Part shown: one piece after another, positions 34,560-49,001 of the stretch
Layout: each line of letters starts with the position of its first letter
Position numbering within the stretch: position 1 is the stretch's first letter
Assembly (NCBI GenBank): GCA_029582265.1
Contig: CM055831.1
Location: 25,458,526-25,522,525, forward strand
Source of the DNA: Zoroaster sp. YZ-2022
Lineage: Eukaryota > Echinodermata > Asteroidea > Forcipulatida > Zoroasteridae
Length of the DNA: 64,000 nucleotides
Reading direction: 5' to 3'
Program-made: the position numbers and the translations under genes
The notes under the pieces: model-generated
What the model saw: only the letters and a program-made list of their open reading frames with translations
Database searches by the model: none
Told to the model about the DNA's origin: nothing

Positions 34560-37072
34560 ACATTCAGATTTAGTGGATATAAAATGTACTTCAATCTCAA
34601 ATGAACATTCCAGATATTGAATTTTATAATAGTTTCCCAATTCTTTAAATTTTTTTAATTAAAATTTAACTGTCAAATATTTATATATATAATATTATTT
34701 GAATCACTGACTTATTAGAAATGAAGTGTGACAGAAGACAAACATTGTGTTTGTTGTTGTTTGCCCTTTTGAGGTAATGATTCGTTTGAGGAAAAAAAAT
34801 CAAAAATATTTTCAAACACTTTTTCCTAATACATATATACACAGTTGGGTTTATATTTCACATGCCCTAAACCCCTCCCTTGCCATTACTATGGGCCTGT
34901 TGCCATTCCAAAGACGACTTCTGGTTTCTTGGGGATAAGTTATAAATTTCTTAATTAAAAGAATTGAACATTTGTTGATAAGCTGGATGTTATGTATAGT
35001 TTTAGTTATATAGAAATTTTAATACTTTATGTAAAACATTAACTTCTTCCTTTGACATAAATTTAGAATTGAGTTTTACTCACACCTGATTGAAATGGTC
35101 CTACATGTGTGCAATAAGTAACATGAATGTACAGTGTATTTGTTTTATATTTGACGGGACTGATACTTGAAGATCAATTAGCTGATAAAGGGTATGATAG
35201 TCAAATGACTTACAGCAGATTCTTAGTAAGAACTGAGTCATCAGAACATACTTCCCAAATACAGGACCTATGTATTTGGATTCCACATTTAAATAAAAGC
35301 TACTTCATTCTTCAGTTTGCAATAATTACAACATTTGATTAACCTCACTATTTGGTTACTTTTCATCCCATATATAGAAATAATTGCATTAATATCAGTT
35401 TATTTTGATGAAGAAGCACAGGATGTGAACTAAAATAATAATGAAACATACATGTAAACGATATAAGGTAAAAGAATTTGATTTATTGACATCACTCAAT
35501 TGAGGAGGGAAGTTGTAGGGGAACAAAAACAAAATTGAATTGTTGACATAATAGTTTTGATAAACCTGATTGGAGACAAAAATCAAATTAATTTGTATTA
35601 CAATCTGATCTAATAAATGTCAATTAAATACAAATTGAATTAAATCAACAAGTAAAACTTAATAATAGTCTGAATTATGCTCCTAGAATTAAAGGAGGGA
35701 AATTTGAAGAAGCAGATCTGCAATATTTATGTTGAAATTAATTATCAAAGACACATGAACTATGAATTTGAGTTATTTCATTGATGTATGGAAATGAAAG
35801 AAACTATAAGAAAAAAGAATATGATTGACCAAAATAACAATTTCCATAGGGTTTCCAAAAGATATGAAAGCACTTCAAACAACATAATTTCCCAAGGATG
35901 CTTGATACGCTTATAACTTTACACCAATTAAGTTTTAATGCAATAATTTGTTCATTTGATAATCTGGTGTATTCCCAATGTTGGTTGATCAATTATTTGA
36001 TCCAAATAAAATGATGAGAATAAAAAGAATACAAAGTGAAACCCCTACCATCTAAAACACTTTAGTGAGCTTTAGTTGATGAAAGTTATGGTAAAAGTTA
36101 TCGGTGATGACAACCATCTTGTAGAGAGTCATTGAAGACTCTACAAGAGGCTATATGGATCAAATGGAATCATCCTCATTGATAATGTGCAGTGCTTATT
36201 GTTATATCAACCCAACATCTACAGGTATAATTAGATAACAAAATACCATACAAATTAGAGATGTCAATGGGTCTCCAAGTTCCGAGGAATGATGAAGGTC
36301 AGTACCCTCATTGAAGACTCTACAAGAGACTGGATCACATGGAATCATGCTCATATATATAGATAATGTACAGTGCTTGGTAATTTATATCAACCCAAAC
36401 TTCACCACAAGGTATAATTAGATAACAAAATACTAAACGGGGAGGGGGGGCTTCATCCCCAGGGCCCCTCACACCCCCTAGATCTGCCATTGGGAAATTT
36501 TATTGGGGCTTGGGACAGGAAAACCTCAAAACAGTTTGTTCATTGCAATGTATACAATTAAGCTTATTACACAAATTGATGAAGATTATCATTTGTAAAA
36601 GTGTTCAATATAATGTATCATGGAAAATTGTATGAATCTTATTTTTAAAGTGTACAATAATCATATATATATTGAAAAGAAATAAATTTAAATCAATACA
36701 AATAGGCTCCTCTTTTGTAATTTCTTTAATTATTATGTTGAATTAATTTGCTCATTTTATGATATTAAGTCATAGGTTTTCCCCTGAAGATAATTTCTGT
36801 CTGGAATGTCCATTGGCTGACCAGTCTAGCTTACGGACTCAAGTTCTGAGTGTGCTTGTGAAATAGGACAGAAATAATTTCATAGAAACTAAAGTGCTTT
36901 GGGTTTAGAAACTGTATGAATGAGAATCTGATTTTAACTTGTTTCCAAATGGAAACATTGACTGGTCAATTGTTTGTAACCACCAATTCTTGATTGTCAT
37001 TTAGTATTCATGCACATGATGACATTTACAAACAGTGTATCAGAATGTATATTCATTTTATTTCCCTCAGGG
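34560..37072. repeat. duplicated unit copy B, intergenic part
   Basis: Matches 17.3-19.6 kb (A) and 50.87-53.1 kb (C). It lacks the 37-bp minisatellite and the copy A SINE. No intact gene. Confidence 0.65.
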
Positions 37073-37188
37073 GTTTGACAACATGACAACCCTTCTAAGT
37101 GAAACCTGATCAGAGGTCAACAAGAACCAGTCTCAGCACGAAACATCCTCAACCAAGAGAGATCAGCTCAGGATGCTCCAAGCAAAAG
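37073..37188 (+). pseudogene. copy B version of the 112-nt plus-strand exon, shifted
   Basis: Corresponds to 19615-19726, but extra bases near the start (GGGTTTGACAACATG) and inside (CTAAGTGAAACC) break the frame. The donor AAAAG/GTAAGAGG is intact. Confidence 0.5.
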
Positions 37189-37979
37189 GTAAGAGGAAGA
37201 AAACTGGACTTAACATAAGGTGCAGCTCAGGTGTAGAATATAACCTTTCCATTATGCAACTCTGTACAAGGGAATTGGATCAGAGGGAAAAGAGGGTATA
37301 GACCTTTCTTTTGTGCCCAAATTCTATGTGTAAACTGATGTAGTTTTGTCAAACAAAGGGTGTGTCAGTGAAAAAACAAAGTATTGACGAATATTGACAT
37401 ATGAATAATTTAAAAGGTAACATTTACAAATCAACGAACAGTAATAAAGCAAAATGAGGAGAACTCCCTCTTAAAAGATGCATCACCCTTGCCTGTTTTC
37501 GCGTGATTCATGGCAATTTTTTTTATCTGAAAATAACTATTTTTCTTAGCAAAAGAAAGTCATCAAAATATGCAAAATTACAAATTAAATCAGGCCATGT
37601 TTACAGTGATAAGTTATGAGATGTAGTGATGGCAGGACCTGTCATTAATTCATTTAGGTATGAATAAACAATATGTGGACATTTGTCTTGTGAAATATTT
37701 CTTTTTACAAGATGTATCCACCGATATTTTACTAGTAATTTTTTGTTTTCATCAAAACAGCAATAATTTTCCTGGTGAAATTTCATTGTCTAATGAATTG
37801 GTATGTCTGTATCTCTTGTCATGTCAAACATTAATAATAAATGATACAAGATTAATTCTATGAGGTGACATTGATACTAAAGATTCTACATTACATATTT
37901 GGGTAACATATCTTGAAGGACATTTCTACGTATGATGATGAAAACGAGAAATTGCCAGTCAGTAGCATGTTGGATTACA

Positions 37980-40900
37980 TCACATTATGTGATATATCTT
38001 CACCTGATTCCAAGTCTGCTGCTACCAGCGTTAACACATCTGCAGTAGAATGTGGTTCCCATTGAGCCAATGCCACAGACCCTGAGCTAGCCATGAGATG
38101 AATCTACCTTCATCATCTCATAATGGTGAATATGACCAGTGTTATCATTATTCTGCATTTACAATGTATATGCCTGATATGTCACAGCATACACCTTTTA
38201 CAGTATTGAATTTCCCTGACCATTGATTGTTGGGTTTTTGATTGTGAGTAATGAAGTACCATTTACTATCAATGTCTGCTGATATTGAGTCAAAATTCTG
38301 CAACTACAACTCTGTTATTATTATCAATGGCCAGAAGCAAGGGGAATTGCTGTCTTGACTGGCATAAGTGTGGATGAGCGAGCCATCAGTGGGGCTGTGC
38401 TCGCTCACCGCCGTCTAATCATCACCTATTATGATGTTACCCTTATTATTCTGCCTACACTTTGGGTCCACTGCTGTCTTCCCCTACCTCACTGCAGGGC
38501 ACTGTGTGGAAGTTAAAGGCAAGTGTGCCATCATTGTGTGACATCTTGATGACATCTCGTTAGTGGGGTCTACAACCACTAAGTGATTGTGTATAGCTGC
38601 AATGTCATGGACCTGGGAAAAATAATAATAGAGATAACGCAACACAGTGATGGGTATAACAATTATGTGTGTTTATGTTTTATAGGCTGAACGTTAAATG
38701 AAGATATTTCTACATATTTTTGACATGAATTAAAGGGGCCTACATGTACAAAGGGATTCACAACAGTCAATATTCACTTTTCAACCTTTGAACTGTCATG
38801 ATTTATTATTTGCTATTTATTTCAAGCCAATGTCATGTTCCAGAAAATAAAATAGGCTAAATTGTGTAGTGCCATGGTCGAGCAGTTTAATTGCATCGGA
38901 TTTGTGTTCTGATGGCTGAGTCATCAGAATAATATACTCGATATACATTGTTGGAAGATGCTTCAATAAGCTTGTGACACCCTTGCTAACACACGTCATG
39001 TTACCATGTGTATTTACAACATATGTACATCATGTGTTTTTAAGTTTTGATGACTCCTCAGTGACAAAAAATAACAATTTTCTGTGATTGAAATATATTT
39101 GGGAGAAATAAAATATTTATCAATCTCACACAAGAATATTTCTATTTCAGTAAACCTTTAAAAGCCATTTTTCTCTGAACCATGTTGTACTCTTGTTTAC
39201 TTTTATTCAGAGTAACTTTAAACTGAATTGAACCATGATCATTCGGTCTATCAATGCATAGGGTATGTCAATAGGTTGTTTGCTTTTTATTCAGGCTAAC
39301 TTTAAACTGGTCAGATGCCATGATCATTTGGTCTATCAATGTACATAAGGTATGTCAATGAGTTGTTTACACATGTTGAACAACATCATTAAGTGTCATG
39401 TTGACAGATTCAGTAAGGTGGTGCCCGGTTATTTGTTGGCAATCTTTGAAAATGTGTGTGCTCAATAGGTTGCTTTAAGTTACAAAGCACAGGGTCTCAT
39501 CAAGCTTTTATGGGCTGGCAGGAAATCATGAAATTCACTTTTGGAATTCTGGAAAGCATTCCATAAAAGTTCTGGCTGGAACACAAGACACAATCTGGTG
39601 ATAATTCTGGTCTATGGCTCTCACTTGAAACAACTGAAGTTAAATCTTTAGCATGTTCCCAAATTAAGGAGTGAAATTTAAGGAGAAAAGTATGGATCAG
39701 TGTTGCTAACAAGGGGACAGCAGCTATGTAAATACAACAACCCTTTATGCTGCCACTCCATGCCATGTTTATTGAACCTCCACTGATGTGTTGCATTTAC
39801 ATACTTAAACAACAGTGTGTTCTTGTTGCAAATTGACTGGCTTCGCATGGACTGATGTATAAATGAATACAGTCTTTATTAAGCCCTCCTACTATGGCTG
39901 TCCACTTTATTGTAGGTAGCTATAGGGTCAAAATCAACGGTCTACTGACTGTTTTAACTGTTATTAAATTTGTACACAGGGGCATTTTGACTGTTTTTTT
40001 TACAGTCATTTTGACCACCTGAACAATACCAGACAATAGCTTTTACCAGTCAAAAAAACGATTTGACTCATTTTGACCTGTAAATGTACTTACTACATAG
40101 GTTTGACAACAATATACCTTGTAGAGTATATCAACATTTTGACTGATTTTGACTCTTGCAGTTATAGAAGGGTTAAAGGAAATGGTATAGAATATCTCTT
40201 GAAATTCACTTACCAATCCTACAGGGGTATTGTCTTTGTTTGGGGCTGTTGTTTCTTTTTCACTGTTTTTAAGCGGCTGATTAACAAATATTTTTGATAC
40301 TGTTCCATTTTCTTAAATTTTGTTGTTTTAATGGATTTGTAGCTTTATGTGAATTTGACGTGTAGAATTGAAAATTTTATGGGTTTTACTGCACCAAAAT
40401 CTTGTTTATATACATTGTAGCATTCACTGTACTACACTACATGCTATTGAATGCATAATGTGTTCATAAGAAACTTACCTCCTTGTATTGGAATGATTCT
40501 TTTCTGATGTCCTTGGTGCTGCCAAGATTACCGCACTCTATTGTTACGGCAGTTCTTGTCACTGCAATCTCATCACCAGGTTGACAAGCAGCAATACCCC
40601 GAGCCCCATCAAAATCTCCTGAACCAAATTCACTACACAGATCCCACTTGGGTTCCTGCAGCTCCACCTTGCCAAGATTGATATCACCAACCCTACTCTC
40701 CTTGAATCTCAGATGACAAAGCTTGTGATCACTTTTAGGAATACTTTGACTGCTGAGAAATTTCAAGTCCTTGCTGATAGTGGGATAGAGTGCAAGGAAG
40801 TCAGCATCTGATGAATTGTTGGTGACATCTTTGGCGGTCTCCAGTGAATGCTGTATTTGTTGTGAGATTACACTCACTGTTTGCTCATATTCATCCAATT

Positions 40901-41765
40901 TGTTGTTACGATATTTGTGGAGGTTTTTTATTTCATCAATGATGCGACTCTCTTGAGCTGTTACCTCAGCCCTGATCTCATCAGCTCTGTTCTTCACCTG
41001 TGCCATAGTTCTTTAAACTGTGATGCCAAGTCTGTCTTTCATTGTTGAGGCTGTTGCTAGAGATTGTTCAAGTTCCTTGAGAACTCCTTCAAGGGGAGTA
41101 AAGAATTGAGCCAATGACTGTTTATATGTGGATGAGGCTTGGTTGCAATCAATGTACTCATGTTGTGGTTTACAGTGGTCTAGGACAGTGCAAATTTGGC
41201 AAATCAACTTGTCACATGTTACACAATAGAACCATGCCAGTTCACCCTCATGGGTTTGGCATTCTGGTCGATGTTTTTGTTTTGTCTCTTTTATTGCTAC
41301 CTTCCCCTGAATAAAGTCCTCCAAAGTAGCAATGGTATGATTGGACGATGCAGGAATATTCTGGTGTATTTTGTAGCAGTTTGCACAGATATACCTTGGG
41401 CAGTCCAGACAGCGATGCGTAGCCTCATTTCCATCATTGCATAATTCACAGGTAAGCTTTGTGTTGCCTGATGAGCTGACCAACTTCTGTTGCAATGTGA
41501 TCTCCTCAACAAGACCAATTAGATAGAAGTTGGTCTTGAGGCCTGGAACACCCATCGTAGGAAATTGTGTCTCCGACACAAAGGACAAGGAATCATGACA
41601 GCATCCTTGTATTTGGTAGTGTGGTATTCATCTAAACAGTTTTCACAGAGCTGTGGACACAGTCCATTTGGGTTGTCTGTACACCTCTTTGCAAATACTG
41701 CACTCAAGATGATCCTTGCTGATTTCTCTAGAGCTGAACCCAATGTTGGATTTAGAAGTAGCCAT
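37980..41765 (-). pseudogene. TRIM-NHL gene copy B, multiply frameshifted
   Basis: Same two-exon plan as copy A. Exon 1 is at 40479-41765 and keeps the GTAAGT donor; exon 2 is at about 37980-38612. Exon 1 is broken within the first 20 codons, again in the RING (between the HSFCENC region and the loop), after RRETQ, and near the coiled-coil start, where an in-frame stop falls just before MAQVKNRADEI. Two long segments stay open: 41013-41588 (B-boxes) and 40464-41006 (coiled coil to first NHL). Exon 2 is shifted many times. As assembled it cannot make a TRIM protein. Many lesions are single-base or homopolymer indels, so assembly error is an alternative. Confidence 0.85.
38613..40478 (-). other. 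intron of TRIM-NHL copy B
   Basis: Shorter than in copy A because it lacks the 803-bp element and has about two 85-bp units (39200-39375). The TTTTGAC motif cluster is kept at 39950-40155. Confidence 0.65.
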
Positions 41766-44700
41766 TTCTATGAATCTGTTTATAAATGATGTATGGAATG
41801 AAATGTAAAATGAGACTCAATATCAGGCTCACATCAGGTAATGCAACAATCAGTTTGTCACAAGTGTTTAAAAGGGTTATTGTTTATTGTAGTATCAAAC
41901 TATTTCTCATTCTGTCATGAAAACAAACTTCAATTTACAAAGAAGAGCATTTTCCTGGGAGGTGCTTATCCTCCATACCAATAATTTAGCCTTGTTTTGG
42001 TCATCTATTAAGGTTAATATTAAAAGATGTATTGTGTACTCATGTTGACAAAATACTGGAAATTTCAATTGTGTTGGGTCACAAAGTTATGAACTTTAAA
42101 ACAAGACATCTAAAATAAAACCAGTTAAACATATATTGACAGAATGAATGCAAGAGAAATTGAATGTTACATCCTCAATTCATTACTATGATTAGGTTTT
42201 CACTTCATCTATTGAAAAATAGAAAACAATTGTTGATGTCTTATTTAATATCTTAAATCTTTGGTGAACCAACAACAAATCAATATTAAATAAATATCTC
42301 ATATGAAAACTTACTTTTCTTCAAATTTACCAAACATTTTCAAACGTTCCTGCATAAGATGCATACCAGTGTTATTCGCTATTTTATCAGCAATTTGCAA
42401 CAATTTTGCATTATATTTTACTTGTAAGGGGAAAAAGCCTGGTTTACAGTAAATATGTACCAAAAATTAATTGATGTTAGGGTCCTTCAGTAATTAATTG
42501 ATGTTTTTACTTTATACATATACTAAGACAACTTTTTTTTTAATTTCCAATTTTTAAAGTATTTATTTTATTTCTAAAAGGAAATTATCAATGTTTCGAT
42601 GAACACACATAATTTTTGGGAAATTGCAGATAAAACACAGTGATATATCTTTAATCTCCAGTGTGTATTGTAGACCCGATTTGTCTCAACTATCATTTTT
42701 AACTTGTATCATATAGATATGTTTCAACAAGAAGACAATGTCTTATAATACATCATACACTGAATTAGAATTTCTAAACTGAATTTCAACATTCATTACA
42801 GGATTTTGTGATCCCACAACCTTGTGGAAGTACCGCTGGTAAAACTCAATCTGCTGAGTAGATGAACAAAATCATAATCACTATATTCACTGTCCATAAG
42901 TCACTCCAAACATCTAAACAAACATGACAAATGTTAACTCCTCACAGTGGTTTTACTTTTGTTTTATTCAAGCCAGTTGAACACAAAATGAAGTAAATTT
43001 TTCTTGTTGAAGACAGAGCAAATGATGCTACATGTAACGTTAGGCGGATCCCAAACAAAATGGCGATTGACAAACACAGTTTAGTTCTCGGTAGAGTACA
43101 TGACAAAGTCATTAGGTCATAGGTCTACCTGGCTGATATGTACAGTACACAGTGAATACAGTGTACCATAATTGTTTGACTCAATGACGTATGCATATTG
43201 AACTTCATTGTGAAAGTTCAGCTGTGTTGCATGATGTTGTATATAATATTGTATCCTGCTTGTGTTGTAAAATGTGAGTATAATCTACAGGATAGTATCA
43301 CATAGATTATACCATAGAGTAAGGTCCTTGCTATATGATTATACTCACACTTGTTAATACAATACAAATACTAACTTCTCTCTGACTTTTACCACTGCTG
43401 ATAACTGCACTATTCATGACTGATAGGTGACTTCTCTGATAATAACCAAAGCCTTGTTGAAACACCGAGACACAGTGAGGCTGATTCCTTGAAATGTCTG
43501 AGAAAGCTCTGACCACTGCCCAGCATTGTCAGGCTCTCATTGGTCAGGAGTTGCTAAATCCAGTTGCATTGTTATAAAGTTTCTGGTCAATCCTCATAGG
43601 AGCAGTGTGATAAATTCATAGTCCCATTTAACCCATTGCCCTACACCCTTACATCATTGACTCTTTACTCTATGGGAGCTATAGAACTACATATATGCTC
43701 AATATAATCATAGATCATTTTGTTATTACAATAAACATGATCAAATGTGAGTTATTTCATTCTCAAATGTTGATATTGACCAATATTTGGGTTTGTGATG
43801 TGTCACCAATTCACTGTGATATAGATTTAGTGCAGGTAAAATGTACTTTATTTTAAAATGAAAATTCTAGATATTGAATTTGTACTAATATTTGTTTCTC
43901 TCGAATTTTTGTTAAAGGGAGAGTATCACCATGATCAAAGCAGATTTTCAACAGGGCATGGAATCAGTGTTCTTGTTTAAGATGAACACAGTGACTGAAA
44001 ATTACTGATTCATTTATGCAGCAGTAACAGTAATATGACCTTATCATGTGGAGTATTATTCAGTCACTGAGTTAATATAAAACTTGCACTGGATTCCATG
44101 CCCTGTTGATCGTGATGATATTTGTCCTTTAATTAAGAATGAAACTGTCAGGAAGTAGTTTGTAATGTTAAGAAATGCTGTAGTCATGACTCAGGACAAT
44201 GATACTGGGGAGTATTCATTTGAAATGATGGGGATTAGCAGGGAATGTTGGAGGAGGATGGTGGGAGAAGGTCATAAATTATTAACTTAGCTTCAGGGAA
44301 GAAGGGACTTTGTTTTAGTTGAATTGGTTTCGTTGACCTGAAATTTGGGAAAAATTCATAAATGACTCAGAGGCAGTTTAAACTATAGTTTAGACATTCT
44401 GATTGGTTAAGATGTGATCACATGGTTGTTTAATTAAGACCAGTGTTAATGATGTTGGTATCACTGCTTCTACAAGGATGCATTCTCTATTTGAACCAAA
44501 ATGTACTTGAACCAACAAATTCTTTTGTTCAATATAGAGTCAAGTCTTGAGAAAAGTGTATAAAAAACAAAAACAAAAAACACATTCCCAATTTTTACAG
44601 AAAACATTGGAGTAAATGTTCTATTTTGTTCATATAAAATATATAATTTATATTTCAATATGTAAATGTTGTATAATTACCAACTTTACATTAAGTTAGC

Positions 44701-46130
44701 TTTCATATAATAATTTGGTCATTTTGGTCATTTTGTGTTCATGTCATTACTAATGCTATACCTTCCCATTAAATGTTTCTTTAACAGTTGAGATGCACCA
44801 GCTGCATCTGTGTTTCTGGATGCAAAATGTTCCAGTTTTTGCAATAAAGTTTCTGTGATACTCGAAGGTAAGCATGTTCAATTTTTAGTGTGTCTCGAGG
44901 ATTAAGAATCACTGAGTTGACATTTCAATCAGTTTGCAAACAGTCACTTCAGGAAAGTTTATTTCTTACAATAATTCCTCCTTCCAAAAGAGCCGATATT
45001 TAAAAAAATGAATTATCGGATCTACTTATTCAATGCCCCAAGGCAAAGTATTATAGGTTGTCACCAAGACAACAGTATATGAATGTCACCAAGACAACAG
45101 TATTATAGGATATCACTAAGACAAAAGTATAATAGGATGTCACCAAGACAAAGTTATTAAATATTATCACTAAGACATATAAGTGTCCCACAAAGCGTCT
45201 TCAAAATAGCACACAGCTTGAATCTACTCAAGATTCACCAATTCTCAAACCTTCCGAAAACCCTTTGTTTAAACTCTAAAATGAACAAAATATACACCCG
45301 AAAAAGTTTGAGGTATATCCCAACCTTCCACAGTAATTCTATAAACCTCACATTCTTATAAAGTACATTATAATACAAATCTTATACAGCAGGTAACAAT
45401 ATCGCCCCTCACTGGCGTTCAACAAGGTAATGTGACCCTCTTTGGTCCTGGTAGCAATGTTCAGGGAAGAACGTTGTATCCAACCGCCAATTTTTCTCAT
45501 TCATTATAACCAATAATGTAATCTACCTACCCAGTAAGGTGGAGAACATGTGGAGAACATATGGATGATGATGGACATATACTTCAAATTATTCCAGGAT
45601 ATTTATTTCATGAAAATTCAGGCATTTTTGGTATACGGTGACTTCTTCAGTCATGTCAGTCTGATCTTGTCAACTCCCCCATAAGTGACCAACACGGTCA
45701 TTGTACATGTATATTTTCTGAAGGAGAGGATTTTTTTAAAGGGAAATAAAGTCTGAAAACCATAAAAGTGGATTTTAAATATAGCTTTCGCTTTCTGTAC
45801 CCCAAAAAATTGATAGAATCATTTTTTAACTTGTTAATGGTTGTCAAAAAATTCGGAAAGAATGTCGTATCCGACCACCACTTTTTAAGGGTTTCTTGGA
45901 ATTTTTTTTACAACCACTAACCAGTTAAAAAATGATTGCTTGTACATGTATGGTCATATTATGTGGTGGTTCACACACAGGTACCCAGTGGAGATTAATA
46001 AATGGCCGTTGCCCTCACATCGTCAAAATATAGCGCCCTCTGGCATCACCACATCGGATAAGTTGGCCAAAGTAAAAGTTACTAACAATCACCTAGTGAC
46101 AAATCACTAATCAATCTTCTTCCGTGTAAA
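41766..46130. repeat. 5' flank and distal part of copy B
   Basis: Non-coding and closely matching 25121-30500. It includes the inverted repeat (43276-43354) and lacks the 1.1 kb minisatellite module. From about 42.7 kb on, the match to A and C is good, unlike 30.4-42.5 kb. Confidence 0.65.
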
Positions 46131-46221
46131 TAATTTTCTTGAAGGTTAAATATCAAGTGAAATATCAAGTGAAGAACATCATGGTTATAACTTATACTTT
46201 ATTTAAATATATTATCAAAAC
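46130..46221. repeat. about 90-bp direct repeat left of fragment D
   Basis: The block with ATATCAAGTGAAATATCAAG and ending TATTATCAAAACC is repeated at 47950-48043, so fragment D sits between two copies of it. Confidence 0.8.
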
Positions 46222-47853
46222 CTGCACTCAAGATGATCCTTGCTGATTTTCTCTAGAGCTGAACCCAATGTTGGATTAGAAGTAGCCATTTCTATAGATC
46301 TGTTTATAAATGATGTATGGAAAGAAATGTAAAAGCAGACTCAATATCAGGCTCACATCAGGGAATGCATCAATAAGTTTTTCAAAAGTTTTTAAAGGTT
46401 ATTTGTTTAACAGAATTTACTGCAGTATCAAATTATTTCTCATTCTCTCATGAAAACAAACTTCAATTTCCAAAAGAAAAGCATTTCCTGGGAGGTGCTT
46501 ATCCCTCCATACCAATAATTTAGCCTTGTTTTGGTAATCTATTAAATGTTAATATTAAAGATGTATTGTGTACTCATATTGACAAAATACTGGAGATTTC
46601 AATTGTGTTGGGTCGCCAAAGTTATGAACTTAAAAACTAGACATCTAAAATAAAATCCAGTTAAACATATATTGACAGAATGATTACAAGAGAAATTGAA
46701 TGTTACATCCTCAATTCATTACTATGATTAGGTTTTCACTTCATCTATTGAAAAATAGAAACAATTGTTGATGTCTTATTTAATATCTTAAATCTTTGGT
46801 GAACCAACAACAAATTAATATTAAATAAATATCTCATATGAAAACTTATTTTCTTCAAATTTTACCAAACATTTTCAAACGTTCCTGCTTAAAGATGCAT
46901 CGCCAGTGTTATTTGGTATTTTATCAGCAATTACCAGCAATTATTTTGCATTGGAGCATTGCTATTTTACTTGTAAGGGAAAAGCCTGGTTTTACAGTAA
47001 ATATGTCCCAAAATTAATTGATGTTAGGTCCCCTCATAAATTAATTTGGCATGTATTTTTTACTGCTATGTACCAAGATTCAGATAACTATTTTTTTAAT
47101 TTCCAATTTTAAAGTATTTATTTTATTTCTAAAAGGAAATTATCAATGTTTCGATGAACACTCGAAATTTTGGAAATTGCCGATAAAACACGGCGATACA
47201 TCTTTAATCTCCAGTGTGTATTGTGGACCTGATTTGTCTCAACTATCATTTAACTTGTATCATACAGATTTGTTTCAACAAGAAGACAATGTCTTATAAT
47301 ACATCATACACTGAATTAGAATTTCTAAACTGAGTTCAACATTCATTACAGGATTTTGTGATCCCACAACCTTGTGGAAGTACCGTATAGTAAAACTCAA
47401 TCTGCTGAGTAGATGAACAAAATCATAATCACTATATTCACTGTCCATAGAAGTCACTCCAAACATCTAAACAAACATGACAAATGTTAGCTTAACCTCA
47501 CAGTGGTTTTACTTTGTTTTATTCAAGCCAGTTGAACACAAAATTAAGTCAATTTTTCTTGTTGAAGACAGAACAAATATTTTTACATGTAACGTTGGGG
47601 CGGATCCCAAACAAAATGGCTCTTGACAAACAAAGTTTAGTTCCTGGTAGAGTACGTGACAAAGTCATTAGGTCATAGGTCTACCTGGCTGATATGTACA
47701 GTACACAGTGAATACAGTGTACCATAATTGTTTGACTCAATGACGTATGCATATTGAACTTCATTGTGAAAGTTCAGCTGTGTTGCATGATGTTGTATAT
47801 AATATTGTATCCTGCTTGTGTTGTAAAGTGAGTATAATCTACAGGATAGTATC
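46222..47853 (-). pseudogene. fragment D: TRIM-NHL upstream region plus 5' end of exon 1
   Basis: On the minus strand it carries the upstream region of the gene (compare 25053-26685), the ATG at 46289, and codons through KISKDHLEC. It stops at the first RING cysteine, where it joins unrelated sequence and meets a stop two codons later. It ends at 47853, inside the left arm of the conserved inverted repeat. It is a truncated duplicate with no RING, B-box or NHL. Confidence 0.88.
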
Positions 47854-47925
47854 ATTGGCGGATCCAGGGGGGGCTAAGGGGGCTGTAGCACCCCCCCGAA
47901 AAAAAAAAACAGAATCTGATACAAA
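47854..47925 (+). mobile_element. G/C-run and poly-A repeat fragment
   Basis: GGCGGATCCAGGGGGGGCTA is followed by GCACCCCCCCG and an A-run. This composition is typical of a dispersed repeat end. It sits exactly at the right border of fragment D. Confidence 0.5.
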
Positions 47926-47939
47926 CGGTAAGGTATTCC

Positions 47940-48610
47940 CCCTCATATAAATAATTATCTTGAAGGTTAAATATCAAGTGAAATATCAAGTGAAGAACAT
48001 CATGGTTATAACTTATACTTTATTCAAATATATTATCAAAACCAATGGGTTTAACTTACGGTTGATGGTCAATCTTCCAACGTGTCTCCCCTCTCACCAA
48101 AAGTTGGTAAGACCGGCAAAACTTGCCTTGGAAAGCACTCTGATAAAAATGTTGGTATTCAGCAACAACTAACAAGCCTGAATGCTTGCTATATAAATAC
48201 ATCAAGAGCCTGAAATACTCGGATTTGTATAAAACAAAATATTGCTGCAGCAGAGCAGAGTGTAAGACAGTCCTCATAGATTGAGGTCCAGGAGACAACT
48301 CCCTTCACATTCCTCAAAAACCTACAACCTTTCTACTCCTTTTACATCTACATCTCATTTACATCTTCTCATTCAATCTTCAACCCTTCACCATTGACTC
48401 TATTCAAACCCAAACTTACCTCATTGATATACAAATTAAACCTATGGGGGTTCCAACTCAGGAAATTTCTAACCAGTACTGTGTGCTTTTAAAGCTATTG
48501 TTATTTAATTATACTATGTCAGTCAACCATGGTATTGTTGGTTATGGCACAGGCCCAACTTATACATATTCATATACAAAGTTAAAATCACTAATTATTC
48601 ATAACCAGTG
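47940..48610. repeat. start of duplicated unit copy C
   Basis: Non-coding and matching the 30.76-32.29 kb region, but with a single version of the internally duplicated part. Confidence 0.6.
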
Positions 48611-48878
48611 ACCATGGTGCTTGTGTCCTTGAGCAAGACACTTTACCATAATTGTTTCTCTCTCCACCCAGGGGTAAATGGGTACCTGTGAGGGCAGAGT
48701 TGGTTATTGTGTTTGATTAGCCCTGTATGCGCTGTAATGGCAGCAATTGCGCTGTATACTCCCAGGGAGCTGAGATGGTTTCAGGAATGATTTATGAGCC
48801 TGATGAGCAGGGTAATAATATAATGCGCCTTTTGAGCACCAGTTTGGTGGATACGAGCACCATATAAGTCCACATTAC

Positions 48879-48913
<35 letters not shown>

Positions 48914-48914
48914 G
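48611..48914 (+). mobile_element. SINE body, headless (copy C)
   Basis: Same insertion as 32290-32610. It contains GTGTCCTTGAGCAAGACACT and an (ATT)n tail at about 48880-48914. It is the cleaner of the two versions. Confidence 0.85.
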
Positions 48915-49001
48915 GGAAGAAGGTTTCTGTGACAGGTATAACAAGTTTGTTGTTTATATTACAGTAGAAAGTTTTGCATAGTTGGGTTTCAAACCATTAA
49001 A

